64,000 bases of DNA from JAHELQ01 sp965603365 (GTDB lineage: Bacteria; Acidobacteriota; Aminicenantia; UBA2199), in assembly GCA_965603365.1 (NCBI GenBank), contig CBFDCR010000004.1:1-64000 (forward strand), read 5' to 3'. The notes beneath the pieces are model-generated. The model saw only the letters and a list, made by a program, of their open reading frames with translations, did no database searches and had not been told where the DNA came from. Numbering within the stretch: the stretch's first letter is position 1; every line of letters starts with the position of its first letter. The position numbers were made by a program, and so were the translations under genes. This document shows, piece after piece, positions 1-7,565 of the stretch.

Positions 1-600
1 AACTGTCCTTTTGACAGGGAATATTTAGACATTTTTCGTGCCATCATATTTACAATATTTGATTGCGGTTATATAGCACGCAGTGCCAGGGAGGTAGATG
101 ACAGCAGTGAAGTCAGAATCGATAAGATCATTAAAATCATATCGGAGTGCAAATTTGGCGTTCACGACATATCCCGCACAGAGTTAGATAGAGAGACGAG
201 CCTGCCGCGTTTCAATATGCCGTTAGAATTGGGACTTTTTTTGGGGGCAAAGCGATTTGGAACGGGAAAACAAAAGATTAAAGTCTGCCTGGTGTTAGAT
301 AGAAATCCCCACCGTTACCACAGCTTCATTTCAGATATTGCTGGCCAGGATATTCGGTCACATAACAATGAAGTCTCTGAAGCCATTAGAGTAGTCAGGG
401 AATGGCTGAACAACGCATCCAGAGGAATTATCTTACCGGGGGGTAAAAAGATTTTGGAGCGATATTGTAAATTCACATCGAAACTGCCGGCATTATGTGA
501 GAAGGTGGGCCTGACTATTGATGAGATGATTTTTAACGATTACACAGCCGTTATTTATGAATGGCTCAAAGAGAACCCGTGGTTTCTCAGCAGGCCCTAA
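1..600 (+). CDS. 5'-truncated conserved protein, TIR-like/deoxyribosyltransferase-like (tentative)
   Basis: The frame is open from the first base to the stop at 598-600, so the gene starts outside the window; an internal ATG at 217 is not the true start because the same frame codes upstream. The visible 199 residues include CPFDREYLDIFRAI near the edge, HDISRTELD, LPRFNMPLELGLFLGAKRFG and FISDIAGQDIR. The order (a possible acidic pair after a short beta segment, then a P-E-L-G helix) resembles TIR-like or nucleoside 2-deoxyribosyltransferase-like folds found in stand-alone prokaryotic proteins. That assignment is inference from motif style. No signal peptide or membrane segment is visible in the part present. 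It lies upstream of a 21-bp array and a toxin-antitoxin pair, which suggests an accessory or defence setting. Confidence 0.6.
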   Translation, partial: NCPFDREYLDIFRAIIFTIFDCGYIARSAREVDDSSEVRIDKIIKIISECKFGVHDISRTELDRETSLPRFNMPLELGLFLGAKRFGTGKQKIKVCLVLDRNPHRYHSFISDIAGQDIRSHNNEVSEAIRVVREWLNNASRGIILPGGKKILERYCKFTSKLPALCEKVGLTIDEMIFNDYTAVIYEWLKENPWFLSRP

Positions 601-797
601 ATAAATTCAAAGGAATCCATTACTGAATTGTACCTGAAACGATCCCCACGGCTATTTTTGAGGATAAACTTTTTGAATGTCCCCAATCTGATCATCCAAC
701 TCTTCGACCACACCCTAAAACCAAAATAACCGAAACCAAAGAGCAAAACCACCGGGATGGTTAAAATTCCCGGCCCCAATAGACAACCTTCCCCCCT

Positions 798-1322
798 CAC
801 CACACCAAAACTGTCCGATAACGGACAACATTTAGCAGTCGATGAGTAAAAATCACTCGTCGAAGAGTAAAATTTACTCGTGAACGAATAAAAATTACTC
901 GGCGATGAGTGAAATTTACTCACCGATGACTAAAATTTACTCGTTGATGAGTAAAAATCACTCGCCGGAGAGTAAAATTTACTCGACGTTGACTAAAATT
1001 TACTCGTGGTTGGATAAAATCTGTCCGTTTTCGGACAACATGACGCCGTTTTTGAAGAGGGAAATATGGTTGTCGGATAAAAATCTATGATTGTTGAAGA
1101 AGAATCTGTGATTGTCGAAGAAAAATATATGGTTATTCTAAGAGTTTTGTCGGTTTGTCTTTAAAAATCCGTGATTTGTCTTTAAAATTCTTAGAAAGTC
1201 CGAGAAAAATCATTCGATTTTCTTGAAACTTTCAAGGAAATCCATTAAAAAAGTATGAAGAACCGAGAAAAGTTCTCGACAAATCTTTAAAAATTGTCGA
1301 ACAATCATATTTGTTCCCCCTT
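798..1322. repeat. 21-bp tandem array 1 (about 25 units, dyad units)
   Basis: About 25 successive 21-bp units can be laid end to end without slipping phase. The core (840-1007, eight units) has the form GAGTAAA-A-TTTACTC, a 7-bp perfect inverted repeat around one base. The core is bracketed by CTGTCCG-N4-CGGACAACAT at 811-830 and 1021-1040, exactly 210 bp apart. From 1050 to 1322 sequence identity falls but the phase and a central A-rich stretch persist. Several of these units form different dyads, such as CTTGAAA-C-TTTCAAG (1222-1236) and CGAGAA-AAG-TTCTCG (1264-1278). The array lies between two convergent genes. Open frames across it are a by-product of a 7-codon period. Bases 601-797, before the array, show no gene. 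Confidence 0.9.
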
Positions 1323-1333
1323 TTTTCTACAAA

Positions 1334-1374
1334 GGTCGAGTGATCGGCTGAAAGATGAAAAAGATTGTTAAATC
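1334..1374 (+). repeat. GGTC-GACC element, copy 1
   Basis: A 23-bp core (1334-1356) reading GGTCGAGTGATCGG then CTGAAAGAT, followed by an A-rich stretch and TTGTTAAATC. It matches copies at 6731-6770 (whole length) and 7501-7523 (core). It touches the vapC stop codon. The first half holds a GGTC-N4-GACC-like dyad, imperfect in this copy. Confidence 0.75.
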
Positions 1375-1771
1375 AATGATCCCAGAGTCGGAGGCCGGGG
1401 ATCTTCTCGAAATGGCTGTCATAGGTGACAATTACCGAACCGGTCTCCACGGCATGGGCGGCAATCCAGACATCGTTAATCGGCAGGGGCGTACCTGCCC
1501 GTTTTAATGAATCTTTGATCTGACCAAATATTTTTGAGGTCTCGATAGTGGCATCCAGAATCGCTACAGTCTGTTTATGCAAAAAAAGATCCAGTATCTC
1601 TTTATTTTTCTGCTCTTTGACTCCACCCTTGCAACCGGCATAGAGTTCACCCAGCACAAATATTGACATGTAGACAATCCCGGCTTTTGCTATTGCGGAA
1701 AAGACATGTTTATCCCCCAATAGATATCTGGAATAGGCATTGGTATCCAGGACTATTTTCTTCACTGCCAA
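1373..1771 (-). CDS. vapC: VapC-type PIN-domain ribonuclease toxin
   Basis: 132-aa single PIN domain. The four acidic residues expected at the metal site are visible: D9 (in IVLDTNAYS), E42 (in LGELYAG), D100 (in PINDVWIAA) and D118 (in VTYDSH). VapC proteins are Mg-dependent ribonucleases, usually cutting tRNA or rRNA, and are held inactive by the cognate antitoxin. Length is normal for the family. The gene overlaps the upstream antitoxin gene by 10 bp, the usual translationally coupled order of antitoxin then toxin. Its 3' end abuts a short repeat shared with the HEPN/MNT locus. The target RNA cannot be read from the sequence. Confidence 0.9.
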   Translation of the reverse strand: MAVKKIVLDTNAYSRYLLGDKHVFSAIAKAGIVYMSIFVLGELYAGCKGGVKEQKNKEILDLFLHKQTVAILDATIETSKIFGQIKDSLKRAGTPLPINDVWIAAHAVETGSVIVTYDSHFEKIPGLRLWDH

Positions 1772-2019
1772 TCTCCGGGATCTATCTTCTCAAAATCCCC
1801 TGTTGCGGCCTCAAACTCCACAAAATCCTCTTCAGACCAGACACCGAAAAGATCCATAAACTCATCGCCGTGGTCCTCCTGTGGAGTGCCTTCGATGCCC
1901 AATGCCTTTGCCAACAATTTTTTGATCGTTCTATTCAGACTTAATCCTAAACTCTTTGCCCTTTGCCGGATCATCCCGTCCATTTTATCATCAAGATCGT
2001 GAATTGTAATAGATTTCAT
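1762..2019 (-). CDS. vapB: VapB-type ribbon-helix-helix antitoxin
   Basis: 85-aa protein. The N-terminal part (MKSITIHDLDDKMDGMIRQR, then a helix with SLNRTIKKLL) fits a ribbon-helix-helix DNA-binding domain of the FitA/VapB kind. The acidic, tryptophan-containing C-terminus (from about residue 50) is the usual toxin-wrapping segment. It overlaps vapC by 10 bp. The start is supported by a GGAGG ribosome site 6-7 bases upstream. A good promoter (TTGAAA-17-TATAAT) lies just upstream, so autoregulation by the VapBC complex is likely by analogy with the family. No operator half-sites were assigned. Confidence 0.85.
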   Translation of the reverse strand: MKSITIHDLDDKMDGMIRQRAKSLGLSLNRTIKKLLAKALGIEGTPQEDHGDEFMDLFGVWSEEDFVEFEAATGDFEKIDPGDWQ

Positions 2020-2051
2020 GCGAAACCTCCATTTGAACCATTTCTTTGTGA

Positions 2052-2080
2052 ATTATAGTTCAAATTCCAGTCCATTTCAA
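2052..2080 (-). promoter_or_regulatory. vapBC promoter
   Basis: On the minus strand, TTGAAA (2080-2075), a 17-bp spacer and TATAAT (2057-2052). Transcription would start about 26 bases before the vapB ATG, leaving room for the GGAGG site. The divergent KAP promoter lies about 70 bp away. Confidence 0.75.
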
Positions 2081-2146
2081 CTTTTTTCTGAAAAAAAACC
2101 TGCTCGGTGCGGGCAAAGGTGCAAATGTTGGGGTGGAGAAAAATGG

Positions 2147-2175
2147 TTGAAAAAATGTGTCATTGCATTTATAAT
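2147..2175 (+). promoter_or_regulatory. Promoter of the KAP NTPase gene
   Basis: TTGAAA (2147-2152), 17-bp spacer, TATAAT (2170-2175). The predicted leader is about 95 bases. A 15-bp direct repeat, GCTCGGTGCGGGCAA, lies at 2102-2116 (upstream of -35) and again at 2245-2259 (just before the ribosome site), so it brackets the promoter and leader. Confidence 0.7.
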
Positions 2176-2275
2176 TAGTGATGGAACAAGAAAATGGAGA
2201 TCCGACGATGAAGGCACGGTATGTCAATCCCCAATAGAAAGCCAGCTCGGTGCGGGCAAGAGAGGAGTGGTTGAC

Positions 2276-3511
2276 ATGAAATTGCATGCCTTAGATCCCC
2301 TGTTGTATCCACCGGAAGAAGATATTCTTCACTCCGAAAATAAGTTTATCAAACACTTTTATGAACTGATTGGCCAATCCATTGAACCGCCCTATGCCGT
2401 CTCCATAGATGGCGTTTGGGGCAGCGGCAAGACCACAGTCATGAAAACCCTGGAAAAAGAGTTGCAGGCGTCCTCATACCCAACCTTCTGGTTTAATCCC
2501 TGGGAATATCGACAAACCCAAAACGTAGTGCTGGCCTTTTTGCAGTGTCTGGCAGGGACGTACAAAGATATCTTAAAAGAGATGAAAAACAGTACCACTA
2601 AAATCTTCCGGGTTTTGCTGGAGGCCGGCATGGATGCCGGTTTGAAAATGGTTACCAGCGGAACACTCAACCTAAAAGATATTAAAGACACCCTCAAAGG
2701 TATTGAAGACAAACAGTTACCTTCTTATGAAAGATACCAAAATACCATCGAAACGATCAAAAGTGAATTCGGTGGATTGGTCCGGCATATCAGCCAAAAA
2801 CACAAAAACAGACCGGTTATTATATTTTTTGACGACCTGGACCGCTGCCTGCCGGAAGATGCCATTCAACTGCTGGAGGCACTGAAAAATCTCTTTGTTA
2901 CCCGAGGATGCAACGCAATTTTTATCTGCGGAATCGATACCCACGTAGCCAAACAATTTATTAAGGAGCACTACAAAGGCATCGAAGAGGATTTCTCCAT
3001 CAATTACTTCCGAAAAATATTCAACCTCACCATCTCCATGCCCCACAATTCTGACATATATTCACTGCTGCTAAATCACATTAAAGGGCTGTTTGATTGG
3101 GATGATCCCCAGGACAGAAAATCGAAACCTTTGGCCGAAATGATCGAATCGGTAGGCAGACAGGCACAGATTTATAGTGCCCGCAAATATCTAAATATTG
3201 TCGATAATTTCCATGTCTTTTTAACATTCAACCCCGATTATAGGCTTAACCTCAAAGAAGACTTTATCGTCTATTTGCTAATACTAAAGGAGGCCTGGCA
3301 GCCAATCTTCGAAGATCTTATCAAATCTGCCTTTAACAAGCGTTCTGACAATATGGAAAAGCTGGTTTACGATTTAATCGTTGATTATAGAAAAACAGAC
3401 AGCATTTCATTTAAGCAGCGTCGGTTCCTTTCCGGCAGACTGGGAACGAAAAGCAAATTTGCACAAGAGTTCCTCTATAAATGGCTGACCAGTTATCCTA
3501 CTCTATCATAA
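2276..3511 (+). CDS. KAP-family P-loop NTPase
   Basis: 411-aa protein. The Walker A motif GVWGSGKTTV lies at about residues 45-54 and Walker B VIIFFDDLDRC at about 180-190. FWFNPWEYRQ between them is typical of KAP NTPases (STAND-related, often membrane-associated, several linked to phage defence). I start at ATG 2276 because AGGAG lies 9 bases upstream and the KAP domain begins directly after it. The frame stays open upstream to 2018, but that stretch holds the promoter and reads as non-coding. No clear membrane segment is visible, so any membrane anchoring would need a partner. It is divergent from vapBC and convergent with ftsK. The role is unknown; a defence role is only suggested by the neighbourhood. 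Confidence 0.8.
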   Translation: MKLHALDPLLYPPEEDILHSENKFIKHFYELIGQSIEPPYAVSIDGVWGSGKTTVMKTLEKELQASSYPTFWFNPWEYRQTQNVVLAFLQCLAGTYKDILKEMKNSTTKIFRVLLEAGMDAGLKMVTSGTLNLKDIKDTLKGIEDKQLPSYERYQNTIETIKSEFGGLVRHISQKHKNRPVIIFFDDLDRCLPEDAIQLLEALKNLFVTRGCNAIFICGIDTHVAKQFIKEHYKGIEEDFSINYFRKIFNLTISMPHNSDIYSLLLNHIKGLFDWDDPQDRKSKPLAEMIESVGRQAQIYSARKYLNIVDNFHVFLTFNPDYRLNLKEDFIVYLLILKEAWQPIFEDLIKSAFNKRSDNMEKLVYDLIVDYRKTDSISFKQRRFLSGRLGTKSKFAQEFLYKWLTSYPTLS

Positions 3512-3533
3512 AAAAAACTCTCCTGAAAGGAGT
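3509..3533 (-). terminator. Terminator of ftsK
   Basis: Read on the minus strand, a short stem CTCCT-TTC-AGGAG directly follows the ftsK stop codon and is followed by a run of eight T. The opposite gene ends at 3511, so the element lies between the two convergent genes. Confidence 0.65.
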
Positions 3534-5830
3534 TAACTGTTGGTTTTTAGTTCGTCCAGATCCTCGCGGGTCATGAGCACTTCCCGCTGGTTCTTGCTGT
3601 TGGGGGGTGATACCACCTCCTTGACCTCCAGTTGATCGATCAGCCGGCCGGCCCGGGCATAGCCTATACTCAACCGCCGCTGCAGAAACGAGGCCGAGGC
3701 CTGACCGGTGGTGACCACCACCTCGGCGGCATCAAAAAACATGTTATCCAGGTCGCGATCATCCACTTCGCCCTCCACATTGGCCTTTGGCTTTACCACC
3801 TGGGTATTGTATTTGGGTTTGCCCATCTTGGCCAGGAAGCGAATGACCCGCAGGGCCTCCTCTTCCGAAACAAAGGGGCTGTGCAGCCGGATGAGGGAGG
3901 CTGTCTTGGGAGGCAGGAACAGCATATCGCCGTGTCCCAACAATTTCTCCGCCCCCATCACGTCGATGATGGTTCTGGAATCGTGTTTGGAGGGCACGGC
4001 CATGGCGATCCGGGAGGGGAAATTATTTTTAATCGTACCGGTGATCACATCGGTGGAGGGCCTCTGGGTAGCCAGTATCAGGTGAATCCCCACGGCCCGG
4101 GCCTTCTGGGCAATCTTGGCCACATCGTCTTCGATCTCCCGGGAGCACTCCATCATCAAGTCGGCAAATTCGTCTATAATAATAATGATATAGGGCAGCT
4201 TTTCGGTATCCTCCAGGTTTTCAGGAAGGTCATCCTCGGTCTGCAAGACCAGCTCGATCTTTTTATTGTACTGCTCGATATTCCTGACCTGCAGCAGGGC
4301 CAATTTCTTATAGCGCATCTCCATTTCGTATACCGCCCAGTCCAGGGCATTCTTGGCCTGCTTGGTGTTCACCACCACCGGCGCCAGCAGATGGGGCAGG
4401 GAATTGTATATGGCCAGTTCCACCCTCTTGGGGTCGATGAGCACAAATTTCACCTCGTCCGGAGAGGACTTGTACAAAACGCTCAATATGATGGAGTGGA
4501 TGGTCACACTCTTGCCGCTGCCCGTGGCACCGGCTACGATCAGATGGGGCATCTCCCGCAAATCGGAAATAAAGATCTCGCCGTTCTTGCTCTTTCCCAG
4601 GGCCAGGCTTAAGGGGGAGGTGGATCTCTGATACTCTTCGGATTCCAGAAGCTCCCGCAGGTGGATCATCTCTCTCTTCTTGTTGGGGATCTCGATGCCG
4701 ATGGCCTTCTTTCCCAAAATCCGCTCGATGCGCACGTACTGGGCCCGCACCACCAATGCCAGGTCTTCGGAGAGATTGGTCACATCCCTCACCTTCACCC
4801 CAACATCGGGTACGAATTCATAGGTGGTAATCACCGGTCCCGGGGTGTATTCCATGATCTTGCCGTTAATTCTAAATTCAGTCAACCGCTGGGCCAGTTC
4901 CTGCTTTTTTTCCTCCAACTCCTTGAAATCGATCTGGCTCTTTTCGGTCGGGGCATCCAGGTAGGTGAGGGGCGGCGGCTTGTATTTCACATTTTCCCCA
5001 TGCTCTTCCTTAAAATCGTCAAACAAATAACTCTCTTCCGGTATTTTGCTGGGCTCCCGGACGATTTGTTTCTTCTCTTTTCCGGACAGATCTTCTGTGG
5101 GGGGCGTCTCTTTTTCTTTCCCCTTTTTCTCGACCTTTGTCCCCTCTGCTTCCACCTTGTATTTTTCCTGGATCTTTTTGATCCGGCGGTTTTTTCGATA
5201 CCTCTCCACCTGCCGGCTGACGAATTTATCGGCAAGGCGAGACAGTCGCCGGGCCACCGCCCATAAAAACACGGCGACTTTCCCCAGCGACAATCTGGCA
5301 ATCAACACCAGTGACATCACCATCAACAGGCCGAACAGCAGGCCGGAAAAGAACGGCTTGATCCCCTCCACAAAAAATAGATTGATAAAATAACCGACAA
5401 TGCCGCCGGCATTCATACCTACCCCATCGATTTCCGTAATGGGTTTGACATTGGCCAGGAATGAAGAGAAGGAGAGCAGCAGCAGGGCATAACCGGCGCT
5501 CTTTGTAATCACATTCTTTATTTTGCGGTTGATCAAGAAAAAACTGGTCATAAACAGCATAAACAAAATAAAAATAATCGTGGCATAGCCGAACAGGTTG
5601 ACCAGTATGGCCGAAATTTCCGCCCCCACCCGGCCGCCGAAATTGCCGACCGTGGTCTTCAGGGTAGAATGAAAAAAACTGGGGTCCAGCGGCGAGAAGC
5701 TGATGACACTAAAAATCAGGTAGATAGATACAAAAAGCAGTACGATGCCGATGGCTTCATTCTTCAGCAAAAGCTCACTGGACGTGTTGTTTGGCTTCTT
5801 AACTTTTTTCATCCTTATTTCATTCACCAA
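3533..5830 (-). CDS. ftsK: DNA translocase FtsK/SpoIIIE
   Basis: 765-aa septal DNA translocase that pumps chromosome ends through the closing septum. Four N-terminal membrane helices are visible at about residues 27-46, 74-97, 108-125 and 158-178. A charged Lys/Glu-rich linker follows (about 200-280), then the motor: Walker A GATGSGKS at about 433-440 and Walker B IIIIIDEFADLM at about 548-559. The C-terminal gamma winged-helix domain (about 695-760, with TGQASASFLQRRLSIGYARA) reads orientation sequences. Length is normal for the short-linker class. An alternative start at residue 7 (MKKVKK) is possible. It stands alone, with a terminator at its stop. Downstream neighbours are accessory genes. 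Confidence 0.95.
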   Translation of the reverse strand: MVNEIRMKKVKKPNNTSSELLLKNEAIGIVLLFVSIYLIFSVISFSPLDPSFFHSTLKTTVGNFGGRVGAEISAILVNLFGYATIIFILFMLFMTSFFLINRKIKNVITKSAGYALLLLSFSSFLANVKPITEIDGVGMNAGGIVGYFINLFFVEGIKPFFSGLLFGLLMVMSLVLIARLSLGKVAVFLWAVARRLSRLADKFVSRQVERYRKNRRIKKIQEKYKVEAEGTKVEKKGKEKETPPTEDLSGKEKKQIVREPSKIPEESYLFDDFKEEHGENVKYKPPPLTYLDAPTEKSQIDFKELEEKKQELAQRLTEFRINGKIMEYTPGPVITTYEFVPDVGVKVRDVTNLSEDLALVVRAQYVRIERILGKKAIGIEIPNKKREMIHLRELLESEEYQRSTSPLSLALGKSKNGEIFISDLREMPHLIVAGATGSGKSVTIHSIILSVLYKSSPDEVKFVLIDPKRVELAIYNSLPHLLAPVVVNTKQAKNALDWAVYEMEMRYKKLALLQVRNIEQYNKKIELVLQTEDDLPENLEDTEKLPYIIIIIDEFADLMMECSREIEDDVAKIAQKARAVGIHLILATQRPSTDVITGTIKNNFPSRIAMAVPSKHDSRTIIDVMGAEKLLGHGDMLFLPPKTASLIRLHSPFVSEEEALRVIRFLAKMGKPKYNTQVVKPKANVEGEVDDRDLDNMFFDAAEVVVTTGQASASFLQRRLSIGYARAGRLIDQLEVKEVVSPPNSKNQREVLMTREDLDELKTNS

Positions 5831-5902
5831 ATTTCAAGAAAAAAGTATAAATTTATTCCCCCCTTTTGTCAAGAAATTGGGGAAATGAAAGTTATCGGGG
5901 AT

Positions 5903-5982
5903 ACACACCCCGCCCCTACGGGCCACCCCTCTCAAGAGGGGACACACCCCGTCGGCTTCGCCGCCACCCCTCTCAAGAGGGG
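5903..5982 (-). repeat. Palindromic repeat block, left flank of DUF559 gene (2 units)
   Basis: Two adjacent units (5903-5941 and 5942-5982). Each begins ACACACCCCG, has a GC-rich middle and ends in the palindrome-like CCCCTCTCAAGAGGGG. They are the reverse complement of the units at 6450-6572, so the intervening gene is flanked by inverted repeat blocks. The middle comes in two versions, one carrying GTCGGCTTCGCCGCC and the other a shorter GCCCCTACGGGCC hairpin. Confidence 0.85.
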
Positions 5983-6027
5983 AATGGCTCTTTGAAATGG
6001 CTGCGGATTTTGGTACAATTTAAGGCG

Positions 6028-6411
6028 ATGGCACGCAGGATAGTTCCGTATAAACCGCATCTGAAACAACTAGCCCGGGAATTGCGGAATAACAGCACCC
6101 TTTCGGAAATATTACTCTGGCGGCATTTAAAGGGAAAACAAATGATGGGATTTGATTTTCATCGGCAAAAACCGATTGATCGATATATTGTTGATTTTTA
6201 TTGTTCCGAATTGAGGCTTGCCGTCGAGGTAGATGGGGACAGCCATGATGACAGGTTTGAAATCGATACCTACAGGCAGAGACGATTGGAAAACATGGGA
6301 ATCCGGTTTCTAGGGTTCACCGACCTGGAGATAAAAAGAAATATAGAAAGTGTGTTAGAGCACCTCAAAAATTGGATCAAGGCACACAAAAACGATACCT
6401 TTGATGACTAA
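6028..6411 (+). CDS. DUF559 (Vsr/restriction-endonuclease-like) protein
   Basis: 127-aa protein of the DUF559 family, related in fold to the very-short-patch-repair endonuclease. Visible features are NNSTLSEILLWRHLKGKQMMGFDFHRQKPIDRYIVDFYC split over residues 24-62, then LAVEVDGDSHDD and the C-terminal RFLGFTDLEIKRN. The acidic and Gln-Lys residues of a PD-(D/E)XK-type site can be picked out (around D51, E68-D70, Q45-K46). ATG 6028 is chosen because the family begins about there and upstream sequence is repeat DNA; only a weak AAGG precedes it. It sits between inverted palindromic repeat blocks, an arrangement I associate with this family. The function is not established; it could be a repeat-associated nuclease. 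Confidence 0.8.
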   Translation: MARRIVPYKPHLKQLARELRNNSTLSEILLWRHLKGKQMMGFDFHRQKPIDRYIVDFYCSELRLAVEVDGDSHDDRFEIDTYRQRRLENMGIRFLGFTDLEIKRNIESVLEHLKNWIKAHKNDTFDD

Positions 6412-6449
6412 CCCTTACAAAATCAAACCACCCAAAATCCCCCAATAGT

Positions 6450-6572
6450 CCCCTCTTGAGAGGGGTGGCGGCGAAGCCGACGGGGTGTGTGTCCCCTCTC
6501 GAGAGGGGTGGCGGCGAAGCCGACGGGGTGTGTGTCCTCTTGAGAGGGGTGCCCCGCAGGGGCGGGGTGTGT
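6450..6572 (+). repeat. Palindromic repeat block, right flank of DUF559 gene (3 units)
   Basis: Three units start at about 6450, 6493 and 6536. Each has CCCCTCTYGAGAGGGG (the third truncated at its left end), then a GC-rich middle, then CGGGGTGTGT. Two carry the GGCGGCGAAGCCGAC version and the third the shorter GCCCCGCAGGGGC version. They are inverted with respect to the left block. Open frames across them are not genes. Confidence 0.85.
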
Positions 6573-6714
6573 CCTCCTAATCCCACAAAAATATCCTGGC
6601 AATTCTCCGCTTGTCCGGGATTAAAGATGTTACCAGGGAGGTTTGAAGGAATCGTTTCACGTTTCACGCCTTTTTTCCCTCTTTACACAGCAATTTAACA
6701 CTTTTTTCTCCAGT

Positions 6715-6770
6715 GGTCGGGTGACCTGGCGGTCGAGTGACCGGCTGAAAGATAAAAAAAGTTGCTAAAT
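6715..6770 (+). repeat. GGTC-GACC element, copy 2 (with partial copy)
   Basis: A partial copy GGTCGGGTGACC (6715-6726) is followed by a full copy at 6731-6770. The full copy is GGTCGAGTGACCGG, CTGAAAGAT, an A-run and TTGCTAAAT. It matches 1334-1374 along its whole length with few differences. The TTGCTA in its tail serves as the -35 of the HEPN promoter. Confidence 0.75.
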
Positions 6771-6790
6771 CGTCGGCTTGCAGTTATAAT
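6762..6790 (+). promoter_or_regulatory. HEPN/MNT promoter, apparently leaderless
   Basis: TTGCTA (6762-6767), a 17-bp spacer and TATAAT (6785-6790). Only six bases separate the -10 box from the ATG at 6797, so the transcript would begin at or within a base of the start codon. No ribosome binding site exists. Confidence 0.65.
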
Positions 6791-6796
6791 TATAAC

Positions 6797-7186
6797 ATGG
6801 ATACAATCGTGCAGAAGTGGATTGAAATTTCCGATTATGATTTCAAAACAGCAGAGGCTATGTACCGAACCGGGAGATATTTATACGTTGCCTTTATGTG
6901 TCAACAGGCGGTTGAAAAAATCATAAAAGCCCTTATCACCTCCATCGATCACGAATATCCTCCTAAAATTCACAAACTCGAATCTTTAGCCAATAAAGCA
7001 AAGATTGACAATAAACTAAACGACGAACAAAAAGACTTACTGAGCGAATTGAGCTTTTATTATCTAAATAACAGATATCCCGATCTCAAAAAAGAGTTAA
7101 GCCAGTTGGTGGACCGGAAGAAATCAAAGGAATTGTTAGGGAAAACGGAGAATTTCTTAAAATGGATGAAACAAAATTTAAAATAG
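6797..7186 (+). CDS. HEPN-domain protein, toxin-type partner of MNT
   Basis: 129-aa all-helical HEPN protein. Features are DYDFKTAEAMYRTGRYLYVAF split over residues 14-34, the conserved CQQAVEKIIKALI and the C-terminal LNNRYPDLKK. In the MNT-paired minimal HEPN family this protein is a candidate ribonuclease or nucleotidyl-transfer target, and its partner adenylylates it. An RX4-6H motif of active HEPN RNases is not evident, so it may act otherwise. The gene overlaps the nucleotidyltransferase gene by 25 bp. It appears to be read from a leaderless transcript (six bases between TATAAT and ATG). The locus is bracketed by copies of the GGTC element. Confidence 0.88.
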   Translation: MDTIVQKWIEISDYDFKTAEAMYRTGRYLYVAFMCQQAVEKIIKALITSIDHEYPPKIHKLESLANKAKIDNKLNDEQKDLLSELSFYYLNNRYPDLKKELSQLVDRKKSKELLGKTENFLKWMKQNLK

Positions 7187-7485
7187 AAAAGTATATTGAA
7201 ATTTTGCAGCAGCAATTGAATATAGAATTGATCATTATCTTTGGGTCTTATCTAAAAGACTCTTATTCCAGAGACTCGGATATTGATATTTTGGTGGTGG
7301 CCAGCGAATTTAGCCGGATGAGTAAGCTGGATGCCTACAAAATGCTTTCCAGACCCATGTGGGATTTGAAAATTAACATCGATCCGATTCCCGCCACACC
7401 GGAAGAAGTACAAGAATACGATAGGGCCTCCTTCCTGGCCGAGGTCATGAACACCGGTAAAATTGTCTACCAAAAATCTGCCTGA
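7162..7485 (+). CDS. MNT-type minimal nucleotidyltransferase (antitoxin)
   Basis: 107-aa nucleotidyltransferase of the MNT class. The signature G28-S29 with D40-x-D42 (FGSY, then SRDSDIDILV) is intact. A third acidic residue, D74 in KINIDPIPAT, completes the metal site. In characterised HEPN/MNT pairs the MNT protein neutralises the HEPN toxin by adding AMP to it. The ATG lies inside the end of the HEPN gene (25-bp overlap), so translation is coupled. Length is typical. Confidence 0.9.
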   Translation: MDETKFKIEKYIEILQQQLNIELIIIFGSYLKDSYSRDSDIDILVVASEFSRMSKLDAYKMLSRPMWDLKINIDPIPATPEEVQEYDRASFLAEVMNTGKIVYQKSA

Positions 7486-7500
7486 CCCATTTTACCTGAT

Positions 7501-7523
7501 GGTCAAGTGACCGGGTGAAAGAT
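7501..7523 (+). repeat. GGTC-GACC element, copy 3
   Basis: GGTCAAGTGACCGG followed by GTGAAAGAT, 16 bases after the MNT stop. It matches the cores at 1334 and 6731 with two or three differences. Similarity ends after GATGAAAA. Confidence 0.7.
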
Positions 7524-7565
7524 GAAAATTAGGATTCTGAATTTTGACTCCTGATTCTTGAAATA

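Noticed and set aside
798..1322. Array 1 as a CRISPR
   Set aside because: Units are contiguous with no spacers and there are no cas genes.
2018..2275. N-terminal extension of the KAP NTPase to 2018
   Set aside because: Contains the promoter and leader, no domain match, and ATG 2276 has a good ribosome site.
3632..5266. Long plus-strand frames antisense to ftsK
   Set aside because: Shadow frames of a GC-rich gene; ftsK motifs are intact on the other strand.
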